A DNA stretch of 64,000 nt from Limnobacter alexandrii (GCF_005871185.1 NZ_SWKN01000006.1:522014-586013); one strand, 5' to 3'. Positions 1-12,581 are shown, numbered from the stretch's first letter. Notes: a model not told the origin generated them from the letters alone. Program-made: numbers and translations.

Positions 1-54
1 AATACAGGGCAATTTTCATGCCCTTATTCTAACCCGGTGGGCATTCAAAACGGC

Positions 55-444
55 TTACACACCCTCGGTAGCCAACGCGCTTCCCATTTGTTCAATACAC
101 CGCAAAATGTGATCTTCCAGAATTTTGCAAGTAATGTGGCGCCAGTCCAGTCTGTTAATGAAAATCAGGTTTTCCGTTTTTTCATTCATGGCAAACCAGG
201 AAGGGATCGGGGTAGAGGCACCCATTTCCTGATTGGCCTGCAACACCTTTTTGGCAGCACTCAAATTGTCCAGCCGAAAGCGCTTCAATTCAATGTGGAT
301 ATCGACCCAGTTGATTCCCTCCATTTCCCCATTCTGAAGCAGCACCGGCTGGTCATTGAAAAAAAACACCCGCCCTTGGGGTGTCATGTTGCTGGGGCGA
401 TTTTGCTGAAGGTCGTTCAACAAATCATTAAATCGTTGGTACAT
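55..444 (-). CDS. Small orphan protein, possible type III secretion chaperone (CesT/SycE-like)
   Basis: A 129-residue protein if translation starts at the ATG at 444. That start is preferred over the in-frame ATG at 465 because AAGGAG lies six bases upstream of it. The pattern fits the CesT/SycE chaperone fold loosely: an N-terminal helix (FNDLLNDLQQ), a strand-rich middle, a helix with VLQANQ, then strands and a C-terminal amphipathic helix (ILEDHILRCIEQM). No secretion apparatus gene is in the window, so the family call is inference from pattern alone. It is the only gene left of the ATP synthase terminator. It could equally be an unrelated small cytoplasmic protein. Confidence 0.45.
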   Translation of the reverse strand: MYQRFNDLLNDLQQNRPSNMTPQGRVFFFNDQPVLLQNGEMEGINWVDIHIELKRFRLDNLSAAKKVLQANQEMGASTPIPSWFAMNEKTENLIFINRLDWRHITCKILEDHILRCIEQMGSALATEGV

Positions 445-523
445 AAATGGCTCCTTGGTTGCCATTTATGTTGCGAATACATTCCGTGTAGTTCCACTCA
501 CATTCACAGTACGTCCGCTCAAG

Positions 524-549
524 AAAAAAGCCACGGTTCTCACCGTGGC
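524..549 (-). terminator. Rho-independent terminator of the atp operon
   Basis: GCCACGGT (530-537), loop TCTC, ACCGTGGC (542-549) form a perfect 8-bp stem. On the minus strand it is followed by six U (A524-529), so it ends the atp transcript just past atpC. A T-run also follows on the plus strand, so it may work in both directions. Confidence 0.85.
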
Positions 550-593
550 TTTTTCTGCTTGAAACCGTTTTAAGGTTCTTCAGCGCCTATTAC

Positions 594-1013
594 TTAGCGT
601 ACTTTCCTCAAGCGCTTGATGGCTTGCAACTGGGCAATCGCGGAAGCCAATTCAGCTTGTGCTTGAGCATAGTCAATATCCGCACTGCGATTGGCCAGTG
701 CTTCTTCGGCCAAACGCTTGGCTTCTGTTGCTTTGGCTTCATCCAGGTCACTGCCGCGAAGGGCGGTGTCTGCCAGAACCGTAACCGAGTTGGGTTGTAC
801 TTCCAACACGCCACCATTCACAAACACCACTTCTTCCTCAGCCTGACCTGCAATCTTGATGCGAACTGTACCGGGCTTGATGCGTGTAATCAACGGGGTG
901 TGACGTGGGTAAATACCCAGCTCACCCTGCTCTCCGGGCAAAGCAACAAACTCTGCTTCACCTTCGAAGATTGATTCTTCTGCACTCACCACATCCACGT
1001 GGATTGTCGACAT
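594..1013 (-). CDS. atpC: F1Fo ATP synthase epsilon subunit
   Basis: Epsilon subunit of the central stalk, which couples rotation and inhibits ATP hydrolysis. The 139-residue form starting MSTIHVDVV at 1013 is chosen because AAAGGA sits about seven bases upstream; ATGs at 1019 and 1037 are also in frame. Residues 1-85 form the beta-sandwich domain, with the family motif [18 protein letters not shown]. The rest is the helical hairpin that contacts beta and gamma. It is the last gene of the nine-gene operon, 69 bases after atpD and just before the terminator. Confidence 0.95.
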   Translation of the reverse strand: MSTIHVDVVSAEESIFEGEAEFVALPGEQGELGIYPRHTPLITRIKPGTVRIKIAGQAEEEVVFVNGGVLEVQPNSVTVLADTALRGSDLDEAKATEAKRLAEEALANRSADIDYAQAQAELASAIAQLQAIKRLRKVR

Positions 1014-1082
1014 ACTCATTTCCTTTGTGATGGGCACCGGCTTGGATTTTCACCTTCGCCGGTGCACGACACACCAGTCGGA

Positions 1083-2489
<1,407 letters not shown>

Positions 2490-2512
2490 TCAAAATCGTT
2501 CCGAACTTCCGC

Positions 2513-3382
2513 TTACACAGCCGCCGCGCCGCCGACGATCTCTGCCAATTCTTTCGTAATGGCAGCCTGACGGGCTTTGTTGTAGGTAAGTTGCAGTTCA
2601 CTGATCACATTCTTGGCGTTGTCTGACGCTGCCTTCATCGCAACCATACGTGCTGATTGTTCTGAAGCCATGTTTTCTGCCACAGCCTGATACACCAATG
2701 CTTCGATGTAACGCAGCAGCAAATCGTCAATCACGGCCTTCGCATCCGGCTCATAGATGTAGTCCCACGACGTGGAACCCTCATCGGCTTGCAGCCTTTC
2801 GCCACCCAAGGGCAGCAGTTGCTCGAACACGGCTTCTTGCTTCATGGTGTTTACAAAGCGGGTGTAGGCCAAATAAACGGCATCCACTTCGCCTGCAACG
2901 TATGCATCAAGTTGAACCTTGATTGCACCGATCAGCGCTTCCAGGTGGGGCTTGTCGCCAAGACCCGTCACTTTGGAAGTCACTTCAACACCAATCCGGT
3001 TAAAGAAGCCAGCGCCCTTTGTACCGATTGCGGTTGCTCGTACCTTTGCGCCTTTGCCGGTCAACTCCTGAAACTTGCTGGTCACCAGACGCAGAATGTT
3101 GGTGTTCAAGCCACCACACAAACCTTTGTCAGTTGTCACAACAATTGCAGCCACGTTTTTGATTTCGTCGCGCTCCACCATGTATTCATGGCGGTATTCA
3201 GGGTTTGCCTTGGCCAGGTTGGCGCAAATATTCCGAACTTTGTCCGCATAGGGACGAGCCGAACGCATACGGTCCTGGGCTTTGCGCATTTTGGACGCAG
3301 CCACCATTTCCATCGCCTTCGTGATCTTTCGCGTGTTTTGCACGCTCTTGATCTTGGTCCGGATTTCCTTCATTCCTGACAT
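2513..3382 (-). CDS. atpG: F1Fo ATP synthase gamma subunit
   Basis: Gamma subunit, the rotating shaft inside the alpha3beta3 hexamer, 289 residues. The N-terminal helix opens [17 protein letters not shown], followed by [14 protein letters not shown], both typical. The C-terminal coiled-coil partner helix ([18 protein letters not shown]) is complete. It lies between atpA and atpD with short gaps. Confidence 0.97.
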   Translation of the reverse strand: MSGMKEIRTKIKSVQNTRKITKAMEMVAASKMRKAQDRMRSARPYADKVRNICANLAKANPEYRHEYMVERDEIKNVAAIVVTTDKGLCGGLNTNILRLVTSKFQELTGKGAKVRATAIGTKGAGFFNRIGVEVTSKVTGLGDKPHLEALIGAIKVQLDAYVAGEVDAVYLAYTRFVNTMKQEAVFEQLLPLGGERLQADEGSTSWDYIYEPDAKAVIDDLLLRYIEALVYQAVAENMASEQSARMVAMKAASDNAKNVISELQLTYNKARQAAITKELAEIVGGAAAV

Positions 3383-3455
3383 CGTATTTCCTCCAATGAC
3401 TGGGAAGGTACGAGACCTTCCGAGTTATGCGGTGGGTACAATCAGATCGCTCTGA

Positions 3456-4997
3456 TTAATACGCGCCAGTTTTCTTGAATGATTTCACGGCCTCGTGCAG
3501 CTTTGGCTCGTCGTCTTTCGACAACTCGTAAGTCTGCTCGATACGATCGATCAGGTCCTTGTGGCTTGTCTGCATGAATTGACGCAGAGAAACCTCGAAA
3601 GGAAGAACGTTCGATACCTCGACATCATCCAGATAACCATTGTTGATTGCGAACAGGGCCAGTGCCATTTCCCATGTTTTCAATGGAGCGTACTGGGGCT
3701 GCTTCAACAACTCAACCACACGGCGACCACGTTCCAGCTGGCGGCGGGTTGCTTCGTCAAGATCAGAAGCAAACTGCGCAAACGCAGCCAATTCACGGTA
3801 CTGGGCCAAGTCGGTACGAATACCGCCTGACAGCTTTTTGACCACTTTGGTCTGCGCTGCACCACCCACGCGAGACACGGAAATACCCGCGTTAATCGCT
3901 GGACGGATACCGGCGTTGAACAAGTCGGTTTCCAGGAAGATTTGACCGTCAGTAATCGAAATTACGTTGGTTGGAACGAACGCTGTTACGTCACCAGCCT
4001 GGGTTTCAATGATTGGCAGGGCGGTCAAAGAACCGGTTTTGCCTTTCACTTCACCTTTGGTGAATTTTTCAACGTATTCGGCGTTCACGCGTGATGCGCG
4101 CTCGAGCAAACGGCTGTGTAGATAGAACACGTCACCTGGGTAAGCTTCGCGGCCGGGTGGACGACGCAGCAACAGGGAAATTTGACGGTAAGCCACAGCT
4201 TGCTTGGACAAGTCGTCGTACACGATCAGGGCGTCTTCACCGCGGTCGCGGAAATATTCGCCCATGGTGCAACCAGAGTAAGGAGCCAGGTATTGCATGG
4301 CTGCTGATTCTGATGCGGAAGCCACCACAACAATGGTGTACTCCATGGCGCCAAATTCTTCCAGCTTGCGCAACACGTTCACGATGGAGGAGGCTTTTTG
4401 ACCCACAGCCACGTACACGCAAGTTACGCCGGTGCCTTTCTGATTAATGATCGCGTCGATCGCAACAGCTGTTTTACCTGTTTGACGGTCGCCAATGATC
4501 AGTTCACGCTGGCCGCGGCCAACTGGAACCATGGCGTCAATCGCTTTCACACCAGTTTGCAGTGGCTGGTCAACTGACTTACGATCAATCACGCCAGGCG
4601 CCACTTTTTCGATCACGTCAGTCATCTTGGCGTTCACTGGGCCCTTGCCGTCGATTGGCACACCCAATGCATTCACCACGCGACCACGCAGTTCAGGGCC
4701 TACGGGCACTTCCAGAATACGGCCGGTACACTTGACCAGGTCGCCTTCAGAAATGTGCTCGTAAGAACCCAAAATAACGACACCCACGGAATCACGTTCC
4801 AGGTTGAGCGCCAAACCAAAGGTGTTGCCTGGGAATTCCAGCATTTCACCTTGCATCACATCTGACAAACCATGAACGCGGCAAATACCGTCGCTCACGG
4901 ACACTACAGTACCTTGTGTCCGGATGTCGGCCGATGATCCGAGGCCTTCGATCCGGCTCTTGATCAGTTCACTGATCTCAGAGGGATTAATCTGCAT
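3456..4997 (-). CDS. atpA: F1Fo ATP synthase alpha subunit
   Basis: Non-catalytic nucleotide-binding alpha subunit, 513 residues, full length. Walker A GDRQTGKT is at residues 169-176. The N-terminal beta-barrel ([17 protein letters not shown] start) and the C-terminal helical domain are intact. It pairs with AtpD in the F1 head, and AtpH binds its N-terminus. Next upstream is atpH, 32 bases away. Confidence 0.98.
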   Translation of the reverse strand: MQINPSEISELIKSRIEGLGSSADIRTQGTVVSVSDGICRVHGLSDVMQGEMLEFPGNTFGLALNLERDSVGVVILGSYEHISEGDLVKCTGRILEVPVGPELRGRVVNALGVPIDGKGPVNAKMTDVIEKVAPGVIDRKSVDQPLQTGVKAIDAMVPVGRGQRELIIGDRQTGKTAVAIDAIINQKGTGVTCVYVAVGQKASSIVNVLRKLEEFGAMEYTIVVVASASESAAMQYLAPYSGCTMGEYFRDRGEDALIVYDDLSKQAVAYRQISLLLRRPPGREAYPGDVFYLHSRLLERASRVNAEYVEKFTKGEVKGKTGSLTALPIIETQAGDVTAFVPTNVISITDGQIFLETDLFNAGIRPAINAGISVSRVGGAAQTKVVKKLSGGIRTDLAQYRELAAFAQFASDLDEATRRQLERGRRVVELLKQPQYAPLKTWEMALALFAINNGYLDDVEVSNVLPFEVSLRQFMQTSHKDLIDRIEQTYELSKDDEPKLHEAVKSFKKTGAY

Positions 4998-5029
4998 ATT
5001 GATTGCTCCAATTACGTTTGAGGGCCAAG

Positions 5030-5563
5030 TTAGGCTGTTAAAGCCGCCTTCATCGCGTTGAGTTTGCCGCGCACCGAACTATCCAAAATTTGATCGCCCA
5101 CAGTGACGCAAACGCCACCAATCAACGATTCGTCCACTTGAACTGTGACGTTCAACTTGGAACCAAATTTCTTTTCCAATGCACCACGTACGTTTTGAAC
5201 TTCAGCATCAGACATGGGGAAGGCAGAGGCGATGATTGCGTCTGCCGAGCCTTCATGGCTGTTCTTCAATTCTTCGAACTGTCGAGCGATTTCTGGCAAG
5301 GCCAGCAAACGGCCATTTTCCACAAGCGCACCCAAGAAATTCGTTGCTTGCGCTTCCGCCGGTGTCTTGGTCAGTTCAACAAACACCTTCAACACCTGCT
5401 CATCAGTCAACTTAGGGTTGCTGACCAGCAATTTGATGTCTGGGTTACTTGCGACTGCCGACCACGACTGTAGCCAATCACTCCACTGATTCAAGTTCGA
5501 TGTTTTGGCAACATCAAACGCTGCTTCAGCGTAAGGACGGGCGATGGTGGATAGTTCGACCAT
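5030..5563 (-). CDS. atpH: F1Fo ATP synthase delta subunit
   Basis: Delta (OSCP-type) subunit of the peripheral stalk, 177 residues. It opens [19 protein letters not shown], which is the family signature. It has the six-helix N-terminal domain and a C-terminal domain with [20 protein letters not shown]. It joins the b-subunit dimer to the top of F1. It sits between atpF and atpA. Confidence 0.97.
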   Translation of the reverse strand: MVELSTIARPYAEAAFDVAKTSNLNQWSDWLQSWSAVASNPDIKLLVSNPKLTDEQVLKVFVELTKTPAEAQATNFLGALVENGRLLALPEIARQFEELKNSHEGSADAIIASAFPMSDAEVQNVRGALEKKFGSKLNVTVQVDESLIGGVCVTVGDQILDSSVRGKLNAMKAALTA

Positions 5564-5588
5564 GTTGTGTTTCCTTAGCTCGTTAGGC

Positions 5589-6059
5589 TTACAGTTCCGC
5601 TTTCAGTTGATTCAGCAAATCTGCGTGGGCCTGGGCGTTCACTTCCTTCTTCAGGATTTGCTCTGCGCCTTTCACCACGAGTGTTGCCAACTGATCGCGC
5701 AGCTGGTCACGGGCACGTTGTGCTTCGTTTGCAGCTTCCGCTTCAGCCTGCGCAAGAATTCGCTTGCGCTCAACTTCGGCTTGTTGTTTTGCCTCTTCAA
5801 TAATCTGCTGGGCACGCTTTTCAGCTTCGGCCAGGCGTTGCTGGTTCTCGGAACGGCTAGCAGCCAGTTCCTGTTCAGCTTTACGACCGGCTTCAGCCAA
5901 AGCCTGCTTACCACGTTCTGCAGCGGCCAGGCCGTCTGCGATTTTCTTTGCACGCTCATCGATGCTCTTGATCAGCGGGGGCCATACGAATTTCATCGTA
6001 AAGACCGCCAAGATGAAGAAAACGACGAGCTGAGCAAACAGCGTTGCGTTTAAGTTCAC
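5589..6059 (-). CDS. atpF: F1Fo ATP synthase b subunit
   Basis: Peripheral stalk b subunit, 156 residues. One N-terminal membrane helix (about residues 5-27, [20 protein letters not shown]) is followed by a long charged, Ala/Glu/Gln-rich coiled coil that dimerises and binds delta. The length matches other proteobacterial b subunits. A strong hairpin precedes it in the gap after atpE. Confidence 0.97.
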   Translation of the reverse strand: MNLNATLFAQLVVFFILAVFTMKFVWPPLIKSIDERAKKIADGLAAAERGKQALAEAGRKAEQELAASRSENQQRLAEAEKRAQQIIEEAKQQAEVERKRILAQAEAEAANEAQRARDQLRDQLATLVVKGAEQILKKEVNAQAHADLLNQLKAEL

Positions 6060-6077
6060 GGCATGTTTCCTCTAAAA

Positions 6078-6107
6078 CGCACGAATTGGACTTAAAACAT
6101 TCGTGCG
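6078..6107 (-). promoter_or_regulatory. Stem-loop between atpE and atpF
   Basis: CGCACGAAT (6078-6086) and ATTCGTGCG (6099-6107) pair perfectly around a 12-base loop. On the minus-strand transcript the stem is followed by UUUU. Its place just 3' of atpE suggests partial termination or 3'-end protection, raising atpE message over the distal genes. This matches the excess of c subunits needed per complex. The function is inferred. Confidence 0.6.
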
Positions 6108-6134
6108 GTGTTGTTCGAAGGAAGTGGCTGTAAA

Positions 6135-6386
<252 letters not shown>

Positions 6387-6436
6387 TTAAATTGAAAAAA
6401 TGAAAAATTAAAAAAACCAAAAAAACTAAAAATCGA

Positions 6437-7297
6437 TCAGTGGCCCTGATGCGCCTGGCCAATGTAGATCAAGGTCAACATCATGAAAATGAAGCCCTGA
6501 AGCAACACGATCAGAATGTGGAAAATCGCCCATACCGTACCGGCCAACACATGGCCCAAGAAGGCGAATGCTCCACCCAAGGACAACGCAGCAGCGCCAC
6601 CCAGCAAAGCGATCAGCATGAACACCAATTCGCCTGCATACATGTTGCCGAACAGTCGCATGCCCAGGGACACGGTCTTCGCGGCAAATTCAATGAGGTT
6701 CAATACAAAGTTAGGGATCCACAGCAGTGGGTTTGCACCGAAGGGGGCGCAAAACAGTTCGTGCACGAAACCACCAGCGCCCTTGATTTTTACCGAGTAG
6801 TAAAGCATCAGGACCAGCACGCCCAAGGACATGCCCAAAGCACCGTTCAAGTCGGCCGTGGCCACCACACGCATGTAGGGATCACCAGGACTGGCGGCAA
6901 AGCCAAGCGCATACAGCAGTTCACCCCAAGCCATCGGGATCAGGTCAACAGGCACCAAGTCGAAGGCGTTCATGACCACGATCCAGAGGAACACGGTCAA
7001 TGCGAGAGGAGCAATGAAACTGCGATCGCCATGCACAATGGCTTTGGATTGGTTTTCAACCATTTCCACCAACATTTCGACGAAACCCTGAAAACGACCG
7101 GGCACGCCAGAGGTGGCTTTGGATGCTGCTTTGCGCAACATGAAGATCACGATTAGACCAGACAGGATGGAGAAAAACATCGTGTCCAGATTGATCACTG
7201 AGAAATCGACGATAAATTTTTGCTTATCGGTAGCGAAATGCTGCAAGTGATGGACGATGTACTCTGAGGGGGTTAGCCCATTCGGTGAAGATGCCAT
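6437..7297 (-). CDS. atpB: F1Fo ATP synthase a subunit
   Basis: Membrane stator subunit a, which forms the proton half-channels. The start [18 protein letters not shown] at 7297 (286 residues) is preferred over the longer frame from 7369, because the extra N-terminus is not family-like and would overlap atpI. The essential arginine is in the segment [12 protein letters not shown]. Several long hydrophobic helices are visible. It begins right after the atpI stop codon. Confidence 0.95.
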   Translation of the reverse strand: MASSPNGLTPSEYIVHHLQHFATDKQKFIVDFSVINLDTMFFSILSGLIVIFMLRKAASKATSGVPGRFQGFVEMLVEMVENQSKAIVHGDRSFIAPLALTVFLWIVVMNAFDLVPVDLIPMAWGELLYALGFAASPGDPYMRVVATADLNGALGMSLGVLVLMLYYSVKIKGAGGFVHELFCAPFGANPLLWIPNFVLNLIEFAAKTVSLGMRLFGNMYAGELVFMLIALLGGAAALSLGGAFAFLGHVLAGTVWAIFHILIVLLQGFIFMMLTLIYIGQAHQGH

Positions 7298-7299
7298 AC

Positions 7300-7632
7300 T
7301 TATCTCAAGAAAAATGCCAAAAAATAGCTTTTGAGGGTGACGACCGCTGTGAGGATCAAGGACCACCAAACAATGTTCGGATCAACTTGACTCGCTACAA
7401 ACATGATCGCGATTGTTGCGCCAACCTTCAGGAATTCTCCGGCCAAAAACACAAAGGTTCCGCCCATGGGGGTTTTACTACCCAAGGCCAACCGTGCGGC
7501 GAACAATGTGCTCGGCAACGCCACGGCGACAAAACCCCAAGCGGCAGACTGCGCGTGAATTGGGGACACCAACAACATGAGGAGGCACACTGCCACCCCG
7601 ACGACCCATTGGAGCCCGACTATTTTCCACAT
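7300..7632 (-). CDS. atpI: ATP synthase assembly factor AtpI
   Basis: Small membrane protein, 110 residues from the ATG at 7632; a longer frame reaches 7740 but lacks a family-like N-terminus. Four hydrophobic stretches are visible (for example [18 protein letters not shown]), as in AtpI proteins that help c-ring assembly. It is the first gene of the atp operon and abuts atpB. No strong ribosome site is visible, so the start is uncertain. Confidence 0.8.
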   Translation of the reverse strand: MWKIVGLQWVVGVAVCLLMLLVSPIHAQSAAWGFVAVALPSTLFAARLALGSKTPMGGTFVFLAGEFLKVGATIAIMFVASQVDPNIVWWSLILTAVVTLKSYFLAFFLR

Positions 7633-7780
7633 ATTTGCTGCGCTGCCACATTTAACCTTTTTCGGATACGTATTTTCCGCAAGGCTCACGTGTTTTTGAC
7701 AAACCGCCAGATTATAGGGGTTTGTACGCCCCCACGTCAAACGAAAACGGCTTATTTTTCACACCGATTTGGTGCAAAAG

Positions 7781-8662
7781 TCAAAGCTCTTCTTTGGGAA
7801 AGCCGATGCGCTGAAGCACACCATCCAGCTCATCCAAATTATTGAATTTAATAGTAACACTGCCCTTGCCGTTTGCATTGGCTTTTAACTGAACGGCACT
7901 GGCCAACCAGTCGGCCAAGCCCTCTTCCAGGCGACGCACATCAGCTGTTTGCTTGGGCTTGGTGGCTTGTCGATCGCCATCGCTGGCCCAGTCATTGACC
8001 AGCTTTTCAGTTTCGCGCACGGACAAGCGCTTGTTGACCACTTCATTGGCGCAGGCAATCTGTTCTGCGGCAGTTAACGCCAGCAAAGCACGGGCATGCC
8101 CCATTTCAATGTCGCCAGCCAGCAACATGGTTTGAACAGGCTCGGCCAAGTTGAGCAGACGCAACATATTGCTTGTTGCACTGCGGGATCGCCCGATAGC
8201 ACGGGCTGCGTCTTCATGCGTCAAGTTGAATTCGCGAATGAGTCGCTGAACGCCCAAGGCTTCCTCAAGTGGATTTAAATCCTCTCGCTGAATGTTCTCG
8301 ATCAGGGCCATGGCCAGGGCAGACTCATCCGGAACCGCACGGACCAACACAGGCACTTCCTCCAAGCCCGCCAATCTGGAGGCACGGAAGCGGCGCTCAC
8401 CTGCAATAATTTCGTACTTTCCTGAGCCAATGGGGCGAACCAGAATTGGCTGCATGATGCCCTGGCTTTTAATGGATTCGGCCAATTCCATGAGCGATGA
8501 CTCATCCATGCGGGAGCGCGGCTGGTACTTACCGGCCTGCAGCTTGCCCAAAGGCAAGGTCATCACCTGCTCGCCCATGTCTTTGTTGGCGTCGTCGCCG
8601 GAAGGGCCCAATAGCGCTTCCAGACCCCTTCCCAGGCCTTTGCTGCGTTTAATTGCGTTCAT
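7781..8662 (-). CDS. parB: Chromosome partitioning protein ParB
   Basis: ParB/Spo0J-type CTPase that loads on parS and spreads, 293 residues. The N-terminal GERRFRA box (CTP pocket) is present. A helix-turn-helix follows (EDAARAIGRSRSATSNMLRL), then a C-terminal dimerisation domain. It lies 36 bases after parA in the same operon. Its probable target sites are the two parS copies at 12260 and 12814, only 4 kb away. Confidence 0.97.
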   Translation of the reverse strand: MNAIKRSKGLGRGLEALLGPSGDDANKDMGEQVMTLPLGKLQAGKYQPRSRMDESSLMELAESIKSQGIMQPILVRPIGSGKYEIIAGERRFRASRLAGLEEVPVLVRAVPDESALAMALIENIQREDLNPLEEALGVQRLIREFNLTHEDAARAIGRSRSATSNMLRLLNLAEPVQTMLLAGDIEMGHARALLALTAAEQIACANEVVNKRLSVRETEKLVNDWASDGDRQATKPKQTADVRRLEEGLADWLASAVQLKANANGKGSVTIKFNNLDELDGVLQRIGFPKEEL

Positions 8663-8698
8663 ATGTCTTCTGCTGAATGGAGTTAGGCTGCATGTAGT

Positions 8699-9475
8699 TT
8701 AGGCAGCGATCGGCAAGCCCAGACGCTCTACCATTTCGTTTGCGAAATCCAGATAGGCTTTTGCACCTTTGCTGGACTTGTCGAACAAAACACCAGGCAC
8801 ACCATAGCTGGGCGCTTCCGCCAAGCGTACATTGCGGGGAATGATGGTTTTGAATACCTTGTTGCCGAAATGCTTCTCAAGCTGGGCAGACACCTGTTGA
8901 GCCAATGTCATGCGCGGGTCGTACATCACCCGCAGCAATCCAATGATGGTCAAATTGGGATTCAGGTTTTTACACACTTGCTTGATAGTGTTGACCAGGT
9001 CGCTCAAACCCTCCAGGGCGTAGTATTCGCACTGCATGGGAATGACGACACCGTTGGCACAACACAAGGCATTCAAGGTGAGTAGTGACAATGCGGGTGG
9101 GCAATCAATCAGAATGAAATCATATTGACTATCCACTTGGGCAATGGCTTCGCGCAATTTGATTTCACGGTCTTCGAATTCGACCATTTCAACCTCTGCA
9201 CCCGCCAACTCCCGGTTGGCAGCCAACACATCGAACTCGCCTTCTGCGCGAACGGTGGCCTCAGCCACACCCACCATGCCCACCAGCACCTGGTAAACCG
9301 TGTGTTTAACGCTTCGCTTGTCGATACCGCAACCCATGGTGGCATTGCCTTGGGGATCAAGATCAACCAGCAACACGCGCTGTTTGGCCATGGCCAAACC
9401 GGCCGCCAGATTCACTGCGGTGGTGGTTTTTCCCACGCCACCCTTCTGGTTGGCAATGCAGAAAACTTTCGCCAT
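8699..9475 (-). CDS. parA: Chromosome partitioning ATPase ParA
   Basis: ParA/Soj deviant Walker ATPase, 258 residues. KGGVGKTT is at residues 11-18 with the signature lysine. DFILIDCPP is the Walker B/A' region. It moves ParB-parS complexes over the nucleoid. It lies between rsmG and parB, the usual order in Burkholderiales. Confidence 0.97.
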   Translation of the reverse strand: MAKVFCIANQKGGVGKTTTAVNLAAGLAMAKQRVLLVDLDPQGNATMGCGIDKRSVKHTVYQVLVGMVGVAEATVRAEGEFDVLAANRELAGAEVEMVEFEDREIKLREAIAQVDSQYDFILIDCPPALSLLTLNALCCANGVVIPMQCEYYALEGLSDLVNTIKQVCKNLNPNLTIIGLLRVMYDPRMTLAQQVSAQLEKHFGNKVFKTIIPRNVRLAEAPSYGVPGVLFDKSSKGAKAYLDFANEMVERLGLPIAA

Positions 9476-9505
9476 CTTCTTGTCCTGTGAATGAATGCTT
9501 TGATT

Positions 9506-10181
9506 TTAGCGTTTAATCATGAACAAGTGCCTTGCCTCGTCCAAGAATGGCACTTCAATTGGATGAAGTGCCTCAATTCGCCAACCCTCGGGCACTTCGC
9601 TGTCGACTTCCACTCGGCCCTTCAAGGCTGCAAACTGCCCGCCATCAATCAACAGGTGCTGACTCAGCCCGATAAAGTTGTCGATGCTGGAAAATGCGCG
9701 GGAGCAGATCAAATCAAACTGCGCTGGAGGTTGGTGCGCCTCGACCCGACCATGCACAGCCTGAGCATTCTTCAAACCCAGGCTGGCAATGGCCTGTCAT
9801 GAAGGCTGCTTTTTTCTGAACGGTGTCAATCAGGGTGACGTGCCATTGGGGCTGGGCAATCGCCAGCACCAGACCGGGCAGGCCAGCACCTGCGCCCACG
9901 TCCAGAATTTTCGGTTGCAACGTGGATTGCAGCGCAAATGATATCTCGGGCAGAACCGCCAGTGAATCAAGCAAATGGTGCGTAATCAATTCGCGGCTAT
10001 TGCGGATGGCAGTGAGGTTATACACCCGGTTCCATTTCTGGATTAGCTGCCCATATTTGAACAGCTGAGTGTGTTGCTCGGCATTCAAACCCAGGCGCAG
10101 TTGGGCGATTCCGTCATCCAGCAGTGCCTGGTCTGAAGCCCCCAAGGTTTCAGACTTTGGTTTTCGGTGCAGTGAATTCAA
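9506..10181 (-). pseudogene. rsmG: rsmG (16S rRNA m7G527 methyltransferase), frameshifted as read
   Basis: Two frames together make a complete RsmG. The upstream frame (from ATG 10181) has the SAM site DVGAGAGLPG and reads through DTVQKKAAFMT. The homologous sequence then continues one frame over (AIASLGLKNAQAVHGRVE) to the natural end at 9506 (RHLFMIKR). The join is at about 9796-9797, in ATGACAGGCC; two missing bases (ATGACnnAGGCC) would restore the frame. As read, the upstream frame ends in unrelated residues at 9714. RsmG methylates G527 of 16S rRNA, and loss is usually tolerated. The start overlaps the mnmG stop by ATGA. A sequencing or assembly error is a real alternative. Confidence 0.85.
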
Positions 10182-12130
10182 GCCACCTGCTCCGTGGTTC
10201 CGTCAGAAGACTTGATGGGGTTGGCACTTCGGCTCAACAAATCGCGTTTCTTCAAATGCACCAGCAACAGTGAAATTGCGGCAGGCGTGATGCCTTGAAT
10301 GCGCCCAGCTTGGCCAATCGTCTCTGGTTTGTGCGTATTCAGCTTTTGCTGCACCTCTTTGCTCAAACCATTCACACCGGAATAATCAAAATCCGCTGGC
10401 AAGCGAATTGATTCATTGCCTGCACCCCGTTCAACTTCGGCCTGCTGGCGAAGCACATAGCCAGCATACTTCACTTCAATTTCGAGCTGCGAAACCAGAT
10501 CGCTTTGCTGCAATGGTTTGCTCAAGGCAAGCTCGCCATTTTCTTTGCTTAGCGTACTGAGATCCTGATAACTGACATCCGGGCGCTTGAGCAAATCGTA
10601 CAGGTTGTACTCGCGGTCAATGCCTTTGTGCAGCACTCGCTCTGCTTCCGCTTGGGCTACGATTTTTGGATTGATCCACGTGGAACGTAAACGCTGTTTC
10701 TCTTGCTCCACTGCCTCGCGCTTTTCCGAGAATGCCTTCCAGCGAATGTCGTCGACCAAACCCAGCTTTCGGCCAATTGGTGTGAGGCGTTGATCGGCAT
10801 TGTCTTCACGCAGGCTTAAACGGTACTCGGCACGGCTGGTGAACATGCGGTAAGGCTCTGCCACACCCTTGCTGGTTAAATCGTCTACAAGCACGCCCAG
10901 GTAGGCCTCATCACGGCGGGGTGTCCACTGGTCTTTGCCCTGCACCATCAATGCCGCATTCACACCTGCCAACAAACCCTGGGCGGCCGCCTCTTCGTAA
11001 CCCGTGGTGCCATTGATTTGACCTGCGAAAAACAAACCCTCAATGGCTTTGGTCTCAAGTGTGGTTTTCAGCGCGCGCGGATCGAAATAATCGTACTCAA
11101 TCGCATACCCGGGCCGCATGATGTATGCGTTCTCCAATCCCTTGATCGAGTGCAACAGGCTCAACTGCACATCGAATGGCAAAGAGGTAGACACACCATT
11201 TGGATAATACTCATTGGTGGTTAAGCCCTCGGGCTCCAGGAAAATTTGGTGCGATTCCTTGTCTGCAAAACGGTGAATTTTGTCTTCAATCGATGGGCAA
11301 TAGCGTGGCCCCACTCCCTCAATCACACCAGTGTACATCGGGCTTCGGTCGAGACCACCCCGAATAATGTCGTGCGTTTTCTGGTTGGTGTGCGTAATCC
11401 AACAGGGCAACTGCCGTGGATGCATGGCTGTGTTACCGAGGTAGGAAAACACGGGGACAGGATCCAAGTCACCGGGTTGCTCCTGCATCACTGAAAAATC
11501 AATGCTGCGACCATCAATGCGTGGTGGGGTACCCGTTTTCAGACGGCCTTGCGGCAACTTCATTTCCTGTAAGCGCATGCCCAAACCGATCGCGGGAGGA
11601 TCCCCTGCCCGACCGGCTGAATAATTCTGCAAACCCACATGAATTTTGCCGTTCAAAAAGGTGCCTGCGGTAAGTACAACTGCCTTGGCTTTGAACTTCA
11701 ATCCAACCTGAGTTACCGCACCGCACACGCGATCGCCATCCAACAACAGGTCCTCAACAGACTGCTGGAATATACTCAAACTGGCCTGATTTTCCAGACG
11801 TGTACGAATGGCTTGGCGATACAACACTCGATCGGCTTGGGCACGGGTTGCCCGCACCGCGGGGCCTTTTGAACTGTTGAGAATACGGAATTGAATGCCT
11901 GCTTCATCAGTGGCAATCGCCATGGCACCACCCAAAGCATCTACCTCTTTCACCAAGTGGCCCTTGCCAATGCCACCAATAGAAGGGTTGCATGACATTT
12001 GCCCAAGGGTTTCGATGTTGTGTGTCAATAGCAGGGTTTTGCTTCCCGCACGGGCGGCAGCAAGTGCGGCCTCAGTACCGGCATGGCCGCCACCCACAAC
12101 AATGACATCAAACTCTTCGGGATAAAACAT
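10178..12130 (-). CDS. mnmG: tRNA uridine-34 carboxymethylaminomethyl synthase subunit MnmG
   Basis: FAD-binding subunit (GidA) of the MnmE-MnmG complex that makes cmnm5U34 in tRNA, 650 residues. The FAD motif [10 protein letters not shown] is near residue 13, with [15 protein letters not shown] soon after. [14 protein letters not shown] and the C-terminal helical domain that contacts MnmE are present. Its partner mnmE is 15 kb away at 27.8-29.1 kb. It leads the operon mnmG-rsmG-parA-parB. Confidence 0.98.
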   Translation of the reverse strand: MFYPEEFDVIVVGGGHAGTEAALAAARAGSKTLLLTHNIETLGQMSCNPSIGGIGKGHLVKEVDALGGAMAIATDEAGIQFRILNSSKGPAVRATRAQADRVLYRQAIRTRLENQASLSIFQQSVEDLLLDGDRVCGAVTQVGLKFKAKAVVLTAGTFLNGKIHVGLQNYSAGRAGDPPAIGLGMRLQEMKLPQGRLKTGTPPRIDGRSIDFSVMQEQPGDLDPVPVFSYLGNTAMHPRQLPCWITHTNQKTHDIIRGGLDRSPMYTGVIEGVGPRYCPSIEDKIHRFADKESHQIFLEPEGLTTNEYYPNGVSTSLPFDVQLSLLHSIKGLENAYIMRPGYAIEYDYFDPRALKTTLETKAIEGLFFAGQINGTTGYEEAAAQGLLAGVNAALMVQGKDQWTPRRDEAYLGVLVDDLTSKGVAEPYRMFTSRAEYRLSLREDNADQRLTPIGRKLGLVDDIRWKAFSEKREAVEQEKQRLRSTWINPKIVAQAEAERVLHKGIDREYNLYDLLKRPDVSYQDLSTLSKENGELALSKPLQQSDLVSQLEIEVKYAGYVLRQQAEVERGAGNESIRLPADFDYSGVNGLSKEVQQKLNTHKPETIGQAGRIQGITPAAISLLLVHLKKRDLLSRSANPIKSSDGTTEQVA

Positions 12131-12259
12131 TCTTCACTCCTGGCATTGGATGCCGGAATCCAACATGGGATTCAAAATTCAAATGCCGAATCCGGACTGA
12201 TCCGATTCGACGACAATGGCGCAATTATATGCCTCGGTGCGGTTTTGCCCAAGCGAACA

Positions 12260-12275
12260 TGTTTCACGTGGAACA
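12260..12275 (+). promoter_or_regulatory. parS: parS centromere site 1
   Basis: TGTTTCACGTGGAACA matches the bacterial consensus TGTTTCACGTGAAACA at 15 of 16 positions. It lies 130 bases upstream of mnmG, 3.6 kb from parB. It is the exact reverse complement of the second site at 12814. Confidence 0.9.
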
Positions 12276-12581
12276 GAAAACAGACAACTGAGACGCCCGA
12301 TGCAGCGCAACAGCCAACCACTTTGTTAAAGCGCTCAGCTTGCTCAGTCGCATGCCCTCTCGCGCCAGAAAACCTGTATTTCCCTTTTTGAGATTCACCC
12401 TGACTCACCTCGCTCGGCAAAAAAGCGGGCCGAGTCTCGATGCCGGCCTATGGCCGACCGTGGCGGGTGAATTCAAACGGGCAGGTTTTCTTGACCGACG
12501 CCGCGAGGGCATTGCAGCCTGAGCGCACTGGCGACACGTAGCCGTTGTGTGTGCGCGGAGTGAGGCTTTTGGATGCTGAGG

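Noticed and set aside
7-23. GGGCA/TGCCC stem-loop at the left edge
   Set aside because: Only a 5-bp stem with a 7-base loop and no T-run on either strand, so it was not called as a terminator.
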